Shown one piece after another: positions 1 through 10,163 of a stretch of 64,000 nt of DNA. The first letter of the stretch is position 1. Each line of letters starts with the position of its first letter. The stretch lies in the NCBI RefSeq assembly GCF_040675465.1, contig NZ_JBFAPA010000002.1, forward strand, positions 62,001 to 126,000. Reading direction: 5' to 3'. The translations under genes were made by a program, and so were the position numbers. Source of the stretch: Kibdelosporangium sp040675465. GTDB taxonomy: Bacteria > Actinomycetota > Actinomycetes > Mycobacteriales > Pseudonocardiaceae. A model generated the notes under the pieces. The model searched no databases, was not told where the DNA came from, and was given only the letters and a program-made list of their open reading frames with translations.

Positions 1-2886
1 ATGGGCGTGAAGCTGATGGCGGAGTCGCCCGCGTTCGCCGAGCGCTTGGCCGAGTGTGCCGCGGCACTGGAACCGTTCACCGGCTGGTCGGTTCTGGATG
101 TCCTGCGGGACGGTCAGGATCTCGACCGGGTGGACGTGGTCCAGCCGGTGTCGTGGGCGGTGATGGTCTCGCTCGCCGAGGTCTGGAAGTCCTACGGTGT
201 CAAGCCGGACGCAGTGGTCGGCCACTCGCAGGGGGAGATCGCGGCCGCCGCGGTCTCGGGCGCACTGTCCCTTCAGGACGCTGCCAGGGTCGTGGCCCTG
301 CGCAGCCAGGCGATCGCCCGGACGCTGGCCGGACGCGGTGGGATGATGTCCATCGCACTGCCGCTGGCGGACATCGAGCCGCGGCTGGACGACCGGGTGT
401 CGGTCGCCGCCGTGAACGGCCCGAGCTCCGTTGTGGTAGCCGGGGATCCCGAGGCGCTGGACGCGCTGTTCGAGCAGCTGACGGTAGAGAGCACTCGGGT
501 TCGCAAGATCGCAGTGGACTACGCCTCGCACTCCGCGCACGTCGAGCTGCTGCATGACGAGCTTCTCGAAGCCCTGCAGGACATCGCCCCGCGTCGCGCT
601 CAGATCCCGTTCTACTCCACGGTGACCGGGCAGTGGGAGGACGGCACCGGGTTCGACGCGACATACTGGTACCGCAACCTCCGTGGCACGGTCGGCTTCG
701 AGCCCGCGATCCGCGGTCTGCTGGCCGAGCGGCACCGGTTCTTCGTCGAGTGCAGCCCGCATCCCGTGCTGGCCATGGGTATTCGCGAGACCATCGATGA
801 CGCCGACGTGACCGCAGTGGTGACTGGCACTCTGCGGCGAGACGAAGGCGACCTGACCCGGTTCCTGTTGTCGGCGGCAGAGATCTACGTCCGTGGCGGC
901 ACAGTCGATTGGCAGTTCCCCGGCGCTCGTCGCGTCGACCTGCCGACTTACGCATTCCAGCACGAGCGGTTCTGGCCGGAGCCCGTCGAACCGATCGGCG
1001 CCGACCCGGTGGACGCATGGCAGTACCAGTTCGACTGGCAGCCGATCACCCCAACCGGCTCACCCGCCGGCACTTGGCTGATCGTCGGGGAGTCCGAAGA
1101 GGACTTCGGTCTCTCTAACACTGTTAGATTGACCGATGTCGGAACCGACCGGGCGGAGCTGGCCCAGCGGATCCGGGAGCTGGGCGAGTTCGACGGAGTT
1201 CTGTCACTGCTGGCCCTGGACGACGCGACTAGTGAATCCACGGGTGTGCCCGTGGGACTGTCCCGGACCATGGTGCTGCTCCAGGCGTTGGGTGACGCTG
1301 AGGCCGACGCGCCGCTGTGGTGCGTGACCCGCGGCGCCGTGAGCGTCCGCGACGAGGCCGTGACCAGCCCTGACCAAGGCGGCGTCTGGGGCTTCGGGCG
1401 GGTCGCCGGACTGGAGCACCCGGATCGCTGGGGTGGTCTGATCGACCTGCCGCCCGTCCTCGACGACACGGTCGCACGGCCCGTCGCTGCCGTCCTGACC
1501 AGCGAAGACGGCGAGGATCAGGTGGCGATCCGGGCCAACGGCGTGTTCGGCCGCAGAGTCGTGCGGCTGGTTACCGAAGGCGAGCTGGCGGTCTCCGGCT
1601 CGATCCTGATCACCGGCGGCACCGGCGCGCTGGGCGGGCATGTGGCGAAATACCTTGTCGGAGCGGGTGCTGAGCACCTTGTGCTGACCAGTCGCCGCGG
1701 CCTCGATGCTCCCGGTGCCACCGATCTGCGCGACTCGCTGGCCGAGTTGGGCGCGCGGGTCGACGTGATCGCCTGCGACGCATCGGACCGGGACGCGCTG
1801 GCCTCCGTTCTGGCGGACATTCCGCAGCTCACAGGCGTTGTGCACACGGCCGGTGTGATCGACGACGGCATGATCGACGGCCTGTCGCCGGAGCGGTTCG
1901 ACCAGGTATTCAAGTCGAAGGTGTTGTCGGCTCGGCATCTCGACGAGCTGACCCGCGACCGTGACCTGAAGCTGTTCGTGCTGTTCGGTTCCGCGGCCGG
2001 CTCGCTCGGCAACCCTGGCCAGGCCAACTATGCGGCGGCCAACGCCGTCCTGGACGCGATCGCCGAACAGCGCCGCGCGCTCGGCCTCGCGGCCACCTCG
2101 GTCGCTTGGGGGCTGTGGGCCGGATCCGGTCTGGCGGCGGGAACTGGTGTCGAGGAACGGTCCGCACGTGGTGGTGTGATCGCGATGGACCCGGAGCTCG
2201 CCGTGCGGGCCATGGCTCGTGTCGCGGCCAGCGGGGTCGCGGCGCCGATGGTGTACGGAGTGGACTGGGAGATGTTCGCGCCCAGCTTCATGTCCCTGCG
2301 CCCGACCCCGATCCTCAACGAGATTCCCGGTGTCCGCCAGGCGATGCAGGCCGCCCCGCAGCAGGACGACTCGCTGCTGGAGAAGCTGGCGACGATGACC
2401 GCGCCCGAACGTGCGTCTACTGTGGTCAAACTCGTCCGCAACACCGCCGCCGTTGTGCTCGGGCACAAGACGACCGACACCGTGGAACCGGACAAGGCGT
2501 TCAAGGACCTCGGGTTCGACTCGCTCAACGCGGTCGAGTTCGCCAACCGGATGGCCGCGGCGACCGGCGTGAAGATCCGCCAGGCACTCGTGTTCGACTA
2601 CCCGACCCCGGTCGCCCTGGCCAGGCATCTGCTGGAGGACGTGTTCGACCTGGCCGGCAAGGACCCGGTGCAGGCCGAACTGGACCGGCTGGAAGGCATG
2701 CTCGCCGGCATGGCATTGAACAACAGCAGGCCGGATGAGGCTGCTTTCAATGACCGCGTCGCCGCGAGGCTCCGGTCCCTGCTCGCCCGGATCACCGCCC
2801 CGACGGCGGCGGGCGGAGAAGAACTGCTGGAGAAGTCCGATGACGAGATCTTCGAGTTCATCGGCAAGGAGTTCGGCATTTCCTGA
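1..2886 (+). CDS. Modular type I PKS, C-terminal part (AT-KR-ACP)
   Basis: The gene enters from the left edge; the first visible residues already lie inside an acyltransferase (AT) domain, so the ATG at base 1 is not a real start. In the visible numbering the AT has GHSQGE with nucleophile Ser76 and a YASH motif at 174-177, the signature of methylmalonyl-CoA selection. A KR follows, with the NADPH loop (ITGGTGALGG) from about 535, an IDD motif in place of LDD, and an intact active-site tyrosine in a NYAAAN context. There is no DH between AT and KR. The ACP carries LGFDSL with Ser841, and the last 70 or so residues form a class 1 C-terminal docking helix. The module should add a methyl-branched beta-hydroxy unit. 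The docking tail faces the N-terminal coiled coil of the next gene, which starts 15 bases after this stop, so the two probably act in sequence. Confidence 0.93.
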   Translation: MGVKLMAESPAFAERLAECAAALEPFTGWSVLDVLRDGQDLDRVDVVQPVSWAVMVSLAEVWKSYGVKPDAVVGHSQGEIAAAAVSGALSLQDAARVVALRSQAIARTLAGRGGMMSIALPLADIEPRLDDRVSVAAVNGPSSVVVAGDPEALDALFEQLTVESTRVRKIAVDYASHSAHVELLHDELLEALQDIAPRRAQIPFYSTVTGQWEDGTGFDATYWYRNLRGTVGFEPAIRGLLAERHRFFVECSPHPVLAMGIRETIDDADVTAVVTGTLRRDEGDLTRFLLSAAEIYVRGGTVDWQFPGARRVDLPTYAFQHERFWPEPVEPIGADPVDAWQYQFDWQPITPTGSPAGTWLIVGESEEDFGLSNTVRLTDVGTDRAELAQRIRELGEFDGVLSLLALDDATSESTGVPVGLSRTMVLLQALGDAEADAPLWCVTRGAVSVRDEAVTSPDQGGVWGFGRVAGLEHPDRWGGLIDLPPVLDDTVARPVAAVLTSEDGEDQVAIRANGVFGRRVVRLVTEGELAVSGSILITGGTGALGGHVAKYLVGAGAEHLVLTSRRGLDAPGATDLRDSLAELGARVDVIACDASDRDALASVLADIPQLTGVVHTAGVIDDGMIDGLSPERFDQVFKSKVLSARHLDELTRDRDLKLFVLFGSAAGSLGNPGQANYAAANAVLDAIAEQRRALGLAATSVAWGLWAGSGLAAGTGVEERSARGGVIAMDPELAVRAMARVAASGVAAPMVYGVDWEMFAPSFMSLRPTPILNEIPGVRQAMQAAPQQDDSLLEKLATMTAPERASTVVKLVRNTAAVVLGHKTTDTVEPDKAFKDLGFDSLNAVEFANRMAAATGVKIRQALVFDYPTPVALARHLLEDVFDLAGKDPVQAELDRLEGMLAGMALNNSRPDEAAFNDRVAARLRSLLARITAPTAAGGEELLEKSDDEIFEFIGKEFGIS

Positions 2887-2901
2887 TTGAGAGAGGCTTC
2901 A

Positions 2902-5900
2902 ATGGACAACGAAGAGAAGCTCCGTTACTTCCTCAAGAAGGTGACGGCCGATCTCCACGAGACCCGGCAACGATTGCGCGCGGCCGAGTCCGGGGAACAC
3001 GAACCGGTCGCCATCGTGGGGATGGCCTGCCGGTTCCCCGGCGGTGCAGACACCCCGCAAGCCTTGTGGGAGCTGCTTTCCGAGGGCCGGGACGTGATCG
3101 GCGAGGCTCCGGGCTACCGTTGCTGGGACGCCAAGGTTTTCGACGTCGGCGGGCCGGCCGGGCCGCGGCTGGGCGGGTTCCTGGACGACGCGGGTCAGTT
3201 CGACCCGTCGTTCTTCGGGATCTCCCCGCGTGAGGCGGTTGTCACCGACCCGCAGCAGCGGCTGTTGCTGCAGATCGTGTGGGAGGCGCTGGAGAGGGCG
3301 GGCATTGACCCGACCGCCTTGCGCGGCAGCAAGACCGGCGTTTTCACCGGCAGCAATGGCCTGGACTACACGCAGTTGGCGGCTCGCACTCCCGGTGCCG
3401 TTGACTACATGTACACGGCGAACTCGGCGAGTGCGCTGTCCGGCCGGATCTCGTACATCCTCGGGTTCGAGGGTCCTGCGTTCACCGTGGACACGGCGTG
3501 CTCGTCATCGCTGGTAGCCCTGCACCTGGCCGCACAGGCCCTGCGGGCGGGGGAGTGCTCGATCGCTTTGGCCGGTGGCGCTTCGGTGATGGCCACCCCG
3601 CACGTGTTCCTTGGGATGGGCAAGCAGGGTGGGCTGTCCTCGGACGGCCGCTGCCGGGCGTTCGCCGAGTCGGCGGATGGCACGAACTGGGGTGAGGGCG
3701 CCGGGATCCTGGTGCTGGAGCGGCTTTCCGACGCTCAGCGCAACGGGCACGAGGTGCTCGCGGTGATCCGGGGTTCGGCGATCAACCAGGACGGCGCCTC
3801 GAACGGGTTCACCGCCCCGAACGGCCCTTCGCAGCAGCGAGTCATCCGTTCCGCGCTGGCTTCGGCGGGGCTGGCTCCGGCCGATGTGGACGCTGTCGAG
3901 GCGCACGGCACGGCGACTTCCCTGGGTGACCCGATCGAGGCGGACGCGTTGCTCGCCACCTACGGTCAGAACCGGACTGGTGAACCGTTGTGGCTCGGGT
4001 CGATCAAGTCGAACATGGCGCACACCCAGGCCGCCGCCGGTGTCGCCGGTGTGATGAAGATGGTGCTGGCCATCCAGAACGGCGTTTTGCCCAAGACTTT
4101 GCACGTCGACGCGCCCACGTCCGCCGTGGACTGGAGCACTGGTTCGGTGTCGCTGCTTGCCGAGGCTCGGCCATGGCCGGAGACCGGCCGCCCTCGTCGT
4201 GCCGGTGTTTCCTCGTTCGGCGTGAGCGGGACCAACTCACACGTGATCATCGAGCAGGCACCGGCGGCCGAGACGCCCGAGCCCGGTGCCGCGCCTGGAG
4301 TGTTGTCCTGGACGCTGTCGGCCAAGAGCGCTGAAGCGCTGAAGTCGCAGGCTGCGAAGCTGCTGTCCTTTGTAGAGGAGAGCGCCGACCTGTCCGCGTT
4401 GGACGTCGGCTACTCGCTGGCCACGACCCGCGCCGCCCACCCGTATCGGGCCGCTGTCGTTGGCACGCAGTGGGAAGAGTTCCTGGCTGGGCTGGCTGCG
4501 ATCGAGTCGGGGAAGCCCGCCCGTGGCGTGGTGAAGGGCGTGGCGAAGGACGGTCAAGTCGCGTTCCTGTTCACTGGCCAGGGTTCGCAGCGGATCGGGA
4601 TGGGCCGGGAGCTGCACGCTGCGCACCCTGCCTTCGCGGCCGCGTGGGACGGCATCATGGCCGAGTACGACAAGCACTTCGACCGCTCGGTGCAGGACAT
4701 CATCTGGGGTGACGACCAGGACCTGCTGAACCAGACGATGTACGCGCAGGCCGGGCTGTTCGCCCTGGAAGTCTCGTTGTTCCGGCTGCTGGACTCCTGG
4801 GGCGTCAAGCCGGACTACCTGCTGGGTCACTCGATCGGCGAACTGGCCGCCGCTCACATCGCCGGCATTCTGTCCCTTGAGGACGCTTGTGCGCTGGTGT
4901 TCGCCCGTGGCCGCTTGATGCAGGCTCTGCCCGCCGGCGGGGCGATGCTCGCGGTTCAAGGTACCGAGGCGGAAATCCGGCCGCTGCTGACTTCCGGCCT
5001 GTCGATCGCCGCGGTCAACGGGCCGGCCTCGGTCGTCGTGTCCGGTGTGGACTCGGAGATCGACGCTCTGCGGGCCGCGCTGGCCGATCGCAAGACCAAG
5101 CGGCTGCACGTGTCGCACGCGTTCCACTCCGCGTTGACGGAGCCGATGCTGGCCGAGTTCGAGCAGCTCGCCGGGCGGCTGACCTATGCGGCGCCGTCGA
5201 TTCCGGTCATCTCCAACGTCACCGGCGAGTCGGCGGGCGAGCGTTTGCGCGACCCGGCGTACTGGGCCTCGCAGGTTCGCAGCGCGGTCCGGTTCGACGA
5301 TGGCGTTCAGTGGCTCGCCGACCGTGGCGTCACCCGGTTTGTCGAGCTGGGCCCGGACGGCACGCTGACGGCGATGGCTCGGGAAGGTCTGGGCGAAAAC
5401 GCTGTGTGCGTGCCAGTGCTTCGGCCGGACCGTCCGGAGGCGCGAACGGTTGTCTCCGCCGTGTCCGAGCTGCACGTCAACGGTGTTTCGGTGGACTGGC
5501 AGGCGATTCAGCCCGGTCGCCGCGTGGACCTGCCCACCTACGCTTTCCAGAACGAGAACTACTGGGTGGACATCGCCGCTCTGGCGGACGCCGGGGCTGG
5601 CGGGGACGCGTCTTCACTGGGTCTCGACTCGGCCGAGCATCCGTTGCTCGCCGCGGTCGTGCCTTCGCCTGATTCCGGCGGCATGGTCCTGACTGGGCGG
5701 GTGTCCGCCGCCGGCCAGCCATGGATCGCGGACAACGAGGTGCTGGGCAAGACTTTGCTGCCTGGCTCGGGCCTGATGGAGATCGCGCTGCGGGCCGGGG
5801 CCGAGGTCGGCTGCTCGGTCGTCGAGGAACTGACGCTGGCAGCGCCCTTGGTGGTGCCTGAGCGTGGCGCCGTGCGGATCCAGGTTGCCGTGGGGGAGGA

Positions 5901-8115
5901 GGACAACGGACGGCGCTCGGTCCGGATCCACTCCCGCGCCGGCGATTCGTGGACGCTGCACGCGGAAGGCGCTGTGCGGGCCGGGACTTCCGAGCCGCTG
6001 GCCGACCTGACCGAGTGGCCCCCGGCGGGTGCGGTCAAGCTGGACATCCAGGGCGCCTACGCCGAGATGGCCGAGGCAGGGTTCCGGTTCGGGCCGGTGT
6101 TCCAGGGCCTGAAAGCGGTCTGGACCTGTGGCGAGGAGGCCTACGCCGAGGTCGCGCTGCCAGCGGACACGCCGGTTGAGGGGTTCGGGTTGCACCCGGC
6201 GCTGATGGACGCGACGACCCACCTCGCCATGCTGGTCAGCATCCGCAAGAACCCCGCCGCTGCCAAGGCGTTCCGGCCCGCGGTGTTCAACGACGTGACC
6301 CTGCACTCGACCGGCGCCTCCTCGTTGCGGGTCAAGATGGCGCACCTGACCCCGGAGACCCTCGAGGTGACCGCGGCGGTTCAGGACGGGCGGCCGGTGT
6401 TCTCGTGCGGATCGCTGCTGGGGCAGATGGTGTCGGCTGCCGAGGTGGTCGCCTCCGACGACGACGTGCTGTTCCGGATCGAGTGGAAAGCCACGCCTTC
6501 GCCGATCACCAACGACATCGAATCGTCCACTTGGGACGAACTGGGTGACACGGTTCCCGACGTCGTCGTGCTGGAGTTCACTTCGGACGGCGAAGGTCCG
6601 GATCGCCCAACGCTCTACCGGGCGGTGGACGTCCTGCAAACCTGGCTTGCTGAGGAACGTTTCGCCAAGTCCAAGCTCGTTGTGGTGACTCGTAACGCTG
6701 TTGCGCTGACTGAGGGGCAGGATGTCGACGTCACACAGGCTCCCGTGTGGGGGCTGGTGCGTTCGGCTCAGGCCGAGAACCCCGGCCGGTTCGTGTTGCT
6801 GGACCTGGACCGGCTCGACGAGCTGGCCTGGTTCCTGGCGCCAGCGGTCGCTTCCGGTGAACCCGAGGTCGCTGTCCGTAACCTGGAAATGCACGTTCCT
6901 CGACTGGTCCGCGCCGAGATGCCTGCGGTGGAGCCGGGGGTGCTCAACCCTGACGGAACCGTCCTGATCACTGGTGGCACCGGTGGTCTGGGTGGTCTGG
7001 TCGCCGAGCGGCTCGTGACTCGGCACGGCGTGCAGCACCTGCTGCTGACCAGCCGTCGAGGTTCAGACGCTCCTGGGACGGCCGAACTGAAGGCATCGCT
7101 GGAGGCGCTGGGCGCTGCGGTGACCGTCACCGCTTGCGATGTCAGCTCCCGGGACGCCGTGGCCGAGCTACTGGCTTCGGTTCCCGCTGAGCATCCGCTG
7201 ACTGGCGTTGTGCACGCCGCCGGGGTGGCTTCTCCCGGTCTGCTAGGCACTTTGTCTCGGGACAAGTGGGAACCGGTGTTGCAGGCCAAGGCCGACTCGG
7301 CGTGGCACCTGCACTCGCTCACCATGGATCTCGACCTGGGCGCGTTCGTGCTGTTCTCCTCGGCGGGCGGGATGGTTCTGGCCGCTGGGCACGCGAACTA
7401 CGCTGCTGCCAATGTCTTCCTGGACGCCCTGGCCGCGCACCGGCAGGCCAAGGGACTTGCGGCCACCTCTGTCGCATATGGAGTGTGGGATGGCGCGGGT
7501 GCCGGGCAGTTCCTCAACGAGGTGCAGATGCAGCGCATGCGTCGGCAGGGTCTTCCGGCTCTGTCCGCCGAGGACGGTCTGAAATCGTTCGATGCGGCTG
7601 TCGTGAGTTGTTCGCCCGTGCTGGTGTCGTTGCGCGTGGACATTGCGGCCCTGCGGTCGCGGACCGACGAGACCCCGGCTTTGCTGCGGGAGCTGGCGAA
7701 GTCGACCAAGAAGGTCGCCCGCAACGGCGGTCTCGACGCGTCGGCGGTGAAGGAGAAGCTGGACGCGCTGGGCGCAGAGGAACGCGCCGAGTTCCTCACG
7801 GACCTGGTGCGGGACATGCTCGCCGCGGTGCTGGAGTACTCGTCCGGCGCGGAGATCGAACCGGACCGGAACTTCGGCGAGCTGGGCATCGACTCGCTGA
7901 CTGCGGCCGAGTTGCGGAACCTGCTCGCGGACGTGACCGGACTCCGGCTGCCGACAACGCTTGTCTACGACTACCCGACCCCTGAGGCCGTCGCCGTGTT
8001 CGTCGCTTCGCAGCTGACCCCGGCCGAGCCAGAGGCGGACTCGATCGACGCGATGGCCGAGGACGACCTGCTCGCCATGGCGTTCGCCGCGGCCGGGGCA
8101 GAGAAGGGCGAGTGA
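2902..8115 (+). CDS. Type I PKS, one module: KS-AT-DH(inactive)-KR-ACP
   Basis: This 1737-aa single-module PKS begins at an ATG preceded by GAGAGG; an in-frame TTG at 2887 has no useful ribosome site. An N-terminal docking coiled coil (1-30) leads to a KS with Cys200 and both catalytic histidines (EAHGTAT, NMAHTQ). The AT has Ser644 and HAFH at 739-742, so malonyl-CoA is predicted. The DH region keeps the fold (LHPALMDA, LLPG), but the catalytic histidine of HxxxGxxxxP is Asn945 (ADNEVLGKTLLP), so it should not dehydrate. The KR NADPH loop is near 1356; Lys, Ser and Tyr are present, but the LDD motif is replaced by ASP in GVASPGLL, unlike the B-type KRs of the giant PKS. The ACP serine is 1665. 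The expected product is a beta-hydroxy acyl chain. The following PKS gene starts one base after the stop codon. Confidence 0.94.
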   Translation: MDNEEKLRYFLKKVTADLHETRQRLRAAESGEHEPVAIVGMACRFPGGADTPQALWELLSEGRDVIGEAPGYRCWDAKVFDVGGPAGPRLGGFLDDAGQFDPSFFGISPREAVVTDPQQRLLLQIVWEALERAGIDPTALRGSKTGVFTGSNGLDYTQLAARTPGAVDYMYTANSASALSGRISYILGFEGPAFTVDTACSSSLVALHLAAQALRAGECSIALAGGASVMATPHVFLGMGKQGGLSSDGRCRAFAESADGTNWGEGAGILVLERLSDAQRNGHEVLAVIRGSAINQDGASNGFTAPNGPSQQRVIRSALASAGLAPADVDAVEAHGTATSLGDPIEADALLATYGQNRTGEPLWLGSIKSNMAHTQAAAGVAGVMKMVLAIQNGVLPKTLHVDAPTSAVDWSTGSVSLLAEARPWPETGRPRRAGVSSFGVSGTNSHVIIEQAPAAETPEPGAAPGVLSWTLSAKSAEALKSQAAKLLSFVEESADLSALDVGYSLATTRAAHPYRAAVVGTQWEEFLAGLAAIESGKPARGVVKGVAKDGQVAFLFTGQGSQRIGMGRELHAAHPAFAAAWDGIMAEYDKHFDRSVQDIIWGDDQDLLNQTMYAQAGLFALEVSLFRLLDSWGVKPDYLLGHSIGELAAAHIAGILSLEDACALVFARGRLMQALPAGGAMLAVQGTEAEIRPLLTSGLSIAAVNGPASVVVSGVDSEIDALRAALADRKTKRLHVSHAFHSALTEPMLAEFEQLAGRLTYAAPSIPVISNVTGESAGERLRDPAYWASQVRSAVRFDDGVQWLADRGVTRFVELGPDGTLTAMAREGLGENAVCVPVLRPDRPEARTVVSAVSELHVNGVSVDWQAIQPGRRVDLPTYAFQNENYWVDIAALADAGAGGDASSLGLDSAEHPLLAAVVPSPDSGGMVLTGRVSAAGQPWIADNEVLGKTLLPGSGLMEIALRAGAEVGCSVVEELTLAAPLVVPERGAVRIQVAVGEEDNGRRSVRIHSRAGDSWTLHAEGAVRAGTSEPLADLTEWPPAGAVKLDIQGAYAEMAEAGFRFGPVFQGLKAVWTCGEEAYAEVALPADTPVEGFGLHPALMDATTHLAMLVSIRKNPAAAKAFRPAVFNDVTLHSTGASSLRVKMAHLTPETLEVTAAVQDGRPVFSCGSLLGQMVSAAEVVASDDDVLFRIEWKATPSPITNDIESSTWDELGDTVPDVVVLEFTSDGEGPDRPTLYRAVDVLQTWLAEERFAKSKLVVVTRNAVALTEGQDVDVTQAPVWGLVRSAQAENPGRFVLLDLDRLDELAWFLAPAVASGEPEVAVRNLEMHVPRLVRAEMPAVEPGVLNPDGTVLITGGTGGLGGLVAERLVTRHGVQHLLLTSRRGSDAPGTAELKASLEALGAAVTVTACDVSSRDAVAELLASVPAEHPLTGVVHAAGVASPGLLGTLSRDKWEPVLQAKADSAWHLHSLTMDLDLGAFVLFSSAGGMVLAAGHANYAAANVFLDALAAHRQAKGLAATSVAYGVWDGAGAGQFLNEVQMQRMRRQGLPALSAEDGLKSFDAAVVSCSPVLVSLRVDIAALRSRTDETPALLRELAKSTKKVARNGGLDASAVKEKLDALGAEERAEFLTDLVRDMLAAVLEYSSGAEIEPDRNFGELGIDSLTAAELRNLLADVTGLRLPTTLVYDYPTPEAVAVFVASQLTPAEPEADSIDAMAEDDLLAMAFAAAGAEKGE

Positions 8116-8116
8116 C

Positions 8117-10135
8117 GTGGCTTCGGACGCGAAGCTGGTCGAGGCGCTCCGGTTGACCCTGAAGGAGAACGAGCGCCTCAAGGCGGAGAACGCCCGCCTG
8201 GCCACGGCCACCGACCCGGTGGCGGTGGTCGGGATGGCGTGCCGGTTCCCCGGCGGGGTCCGGTCGCCCGAAGACCTCTGGGAGCTGGTGTCGTCCGGTG
8301 TGGACGCCGTGACGCGGTTTCCCGCCAACCGGTTCTGGGACATCGACAAGATCTACGATCCCGAGCAGGGCAAGGTTGGCAAGACGTATGTCGACCAGGG
8401 CGGGTTCATCGAGGACGCCGGGGACTTCGACGCCGAGTTCTTCCGGATGTCCGACGAGGAAGCCCGGTGGACCGATCCGCAGCAGCGGGTGTTGCTGCAG
8501 ATCGTCTGGGAGGCCCTGGAACGGGCCGGGATTGATCCCTCTTCACTGCGAGGATCGGCGACCGGTGTGTATGCCGGGATCATGTTCCACGACTACTCGC
8601 TGGCGCAGAAGATTCCCGTGACGTACGCGGGAAGCGTTGTGGCCAACAGCGTTTCCTACGTTCTGGGGCTTGAGGGTCCGAGTGTGGCGCTGGACTCGGC
8701 TTGTTCCTCGGGTTTGGTCGCGGTGCACATGGCCGCCCAGGCTTTGCGGAGCGGAGACTGCTCGCTGGCTGTCGCCGGTGGGGTCTCGGTGATGGCCTTC
8801 CCGGAGTTGTTCCGGTCGTCCTCTTTGGACGGAATGCTGGCTCCGGACGGGCGGTGCAAGTCGTTCTCGGATGGCGCCGACGGAACGACCTTCGCCGAGG
8901 GGGCCGGAGTGCTGGTGCTGGAACGGCTTTCGGACGCTCAGCGGCTCGGGCACCCGGTTTTGGCTGTGCTGAAGGGGTCCGCGGTCAATCAGGACGGCGT
9001 TCGGGCCGGGTTGCGTTCACCCAACGGGCAGTCTCAGCAACGGCTCATCCGGGCGGCTCTGACTTCGGCCGGCCTGGCGCCCGCGGATGTCGATGTGGTT
9101 GAGGGGCAGGGGACCGGGACGCGGATGGGCGATCCCATCGAGATCCAGGCCCTCATGGCCACTTACGGGCAGAACCGTGCCACGCCTTTGCTCCTCGGCT
9201 CGGTGAAGTCCAATTTCGGGAACACGCAGACCGCCAGTGGCCTCGCCGGTGTGATCAAGATGGTCATGGCGATGAAGCATGGTGTTGTCCCGCAGACGCT
9301 CTACGCTGCCAAGCCAACGTCAATGGTTGACTGGTCGGCAGGCGCCGTCGAACTGGCGGCCTCCGCCACGGCCTGGCCGGAGTCCGGACGGCCTCGGCGG
9401 TTCGGGGTGTCCGGGTTCGGGGCCAGCGGTACGAATGCTCACCTGATCTTCGAGGCCGGACCGGCGAGTGTGGCTTGCGAGGTGGTCGAACATCCCGTAG
9501 TGCCTTGGGTGCTGTCCGCTCGCAGCCCGGAAGCCCTGCGGGAGCAGGCTCAGCGGTTGCTGGAGGTTGCCGCTTCGGCCTCAGTTATGGACATCGCGTA
9601 CTCGTTGGCCGTGGGACGAGCCAAATTCTCGCACCGGGCCATCGTGACGGATCTGGATGAGCTGGCTGCTTTGGCTTCGGGCGAGGCTTCTGGGGTTGTG
9701 GCGGCTCGCGGTGGCAAGGTGGCCCTCGAGTTCCCGACGGACGCCGACTGGCAGAGCGGCGTGAAGCTCGCCTCCCTGTTCCCCGGGTTCAGTGCCGAAG
9801 GTGAGGGACTGACCGGGTTCCAGACCGGGCTGTACAAGCTCCTGCGTTCCTGGGGAGTCCGGCCGAGCTTCCTGATCGACGGACCGGTCTCCGACGGCGC
9901 TCCCGTCGTGGCGTCACGTGAAGAGGCCACTGGCGTCTCGCACTTCCTTGCCCTGGACGGAGACGTCTTCGGCCTGGTCAAGAACCTGTTCCTGGCAGGC
10001 GTGGACATCGACTGGCGGGGTTACTTCACCGGCACCGGGGCCACTTTCACCGACCTGCCGACCTACGCATTCCAGACGAAACGCTACTGGATCGAGCCCC
10101 AAATCCCGATCCGTTCGGCCATTCTCGACGGCTAG
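8117..10135 (+). CDS. KS-like protein with lost catalytic His and truncated AT, no ACP
   Basis: A 672-aa PKS fragment-like protein that nevertheless looks maintained. It has a GTG start one base after the upstream stop, an N-terminal docking coiled coil (about 3-32), and a full-length KS. The KS keeps nucleophile Cys196 (DSACSSG) but has Gln331 where HGTGT should supply histidine (VEGQGTGT) and Asn369 where NIGH should (NFGNTQ). A normal decarboxylating KS needs both. The AT is shortened: GHSxG has become DGPVSD, the large catalytic subdomain is missing, and only the linker to the terminal PTYAFQTKRYW segment remains. No ACP follows. The reading frame is uninterrupted. By position it is the last subunit of the visible assembly line and could accept or hold the chain for release or tailoring; that role is inferred. 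A decaying module is the alternative. Confidence 0.88.
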   Translation: MASDAKLVEALRLTLKENERLKAENARLATATDPVAVVGMACRFPGGVRSPEDLWELVSSGVDAVTRFPANRFWDIDKIYDPEQGKVGKTYVDQGGFIEDAGDFDAEFFRMSDEEARWTDPQQRVLLQIVWEALERAGIDPSSLRGSATGVYAGIMFHDYSLAQKIPVTYAGSVVANSVSYVLGLEGPSVALDSACSSGLVAVHMAAQALRSGDCSLAVAGGVSVMAFPELFRSSSLDGMLAPDGRCKSFSDGADGTTFAEGAGVLVLERLSDAQRLGHPVLAVLKGSAVNQDGVRAGLRSPNGQSQQRLIRAALTSAGLAPADVDVVEGQGTGTRMGDPIEIQALMATYGQNRATPLLLGSVKSNFGNTQTASGLAGVIKMVMAMKHGVVPQTLYAAKPTSMVDWSAGAVELAASATAWPESGRPRRFGVSGFGASGTNAHLIFEAGPASVACEVVEHPVVPWVLSARSPEALREQAQRLLEVAASASVMDIAYSLAVGRAKFSHRAIVTDLDELAALASGEASGVVAARGGKVALEFPTDADWQSGVKLASLFPGFSAEGEGLTGFQTGLYKLLRSWGVRPSFLIDGPVSDGAPVVASREEATGVSHFLALDGDVFGLVKNLFLAGVDIDWRGYFTGTGATFTDLPTYAFQTKRYWIEPQIPIRSAILDG

Positions 10136-10163
10136 CCGGTGACATGCGAGTACGTTCGTCGCA

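Noticed and set aside
1..3. ATG at the first base as a true gene start
   Set aside because: The protein begins in the middle of an AT domain (after the GQG motif), so the gene continues beyond the left edge.
2887..2889. TTG at 2887 as start of the second PKS gene
   Set aside because: No ribosome site precedes it; ATG at 2902 has GAGAGG upstream and opens the normal docking helix.
6961..7500. Firm stereochemical assignment of the KR in the 2902-8115 protein
   Set aside because: The LDD motif is missing but the diagnostic Trp of A-type KRs is also absent, so motif rules conflict; left unassigned.
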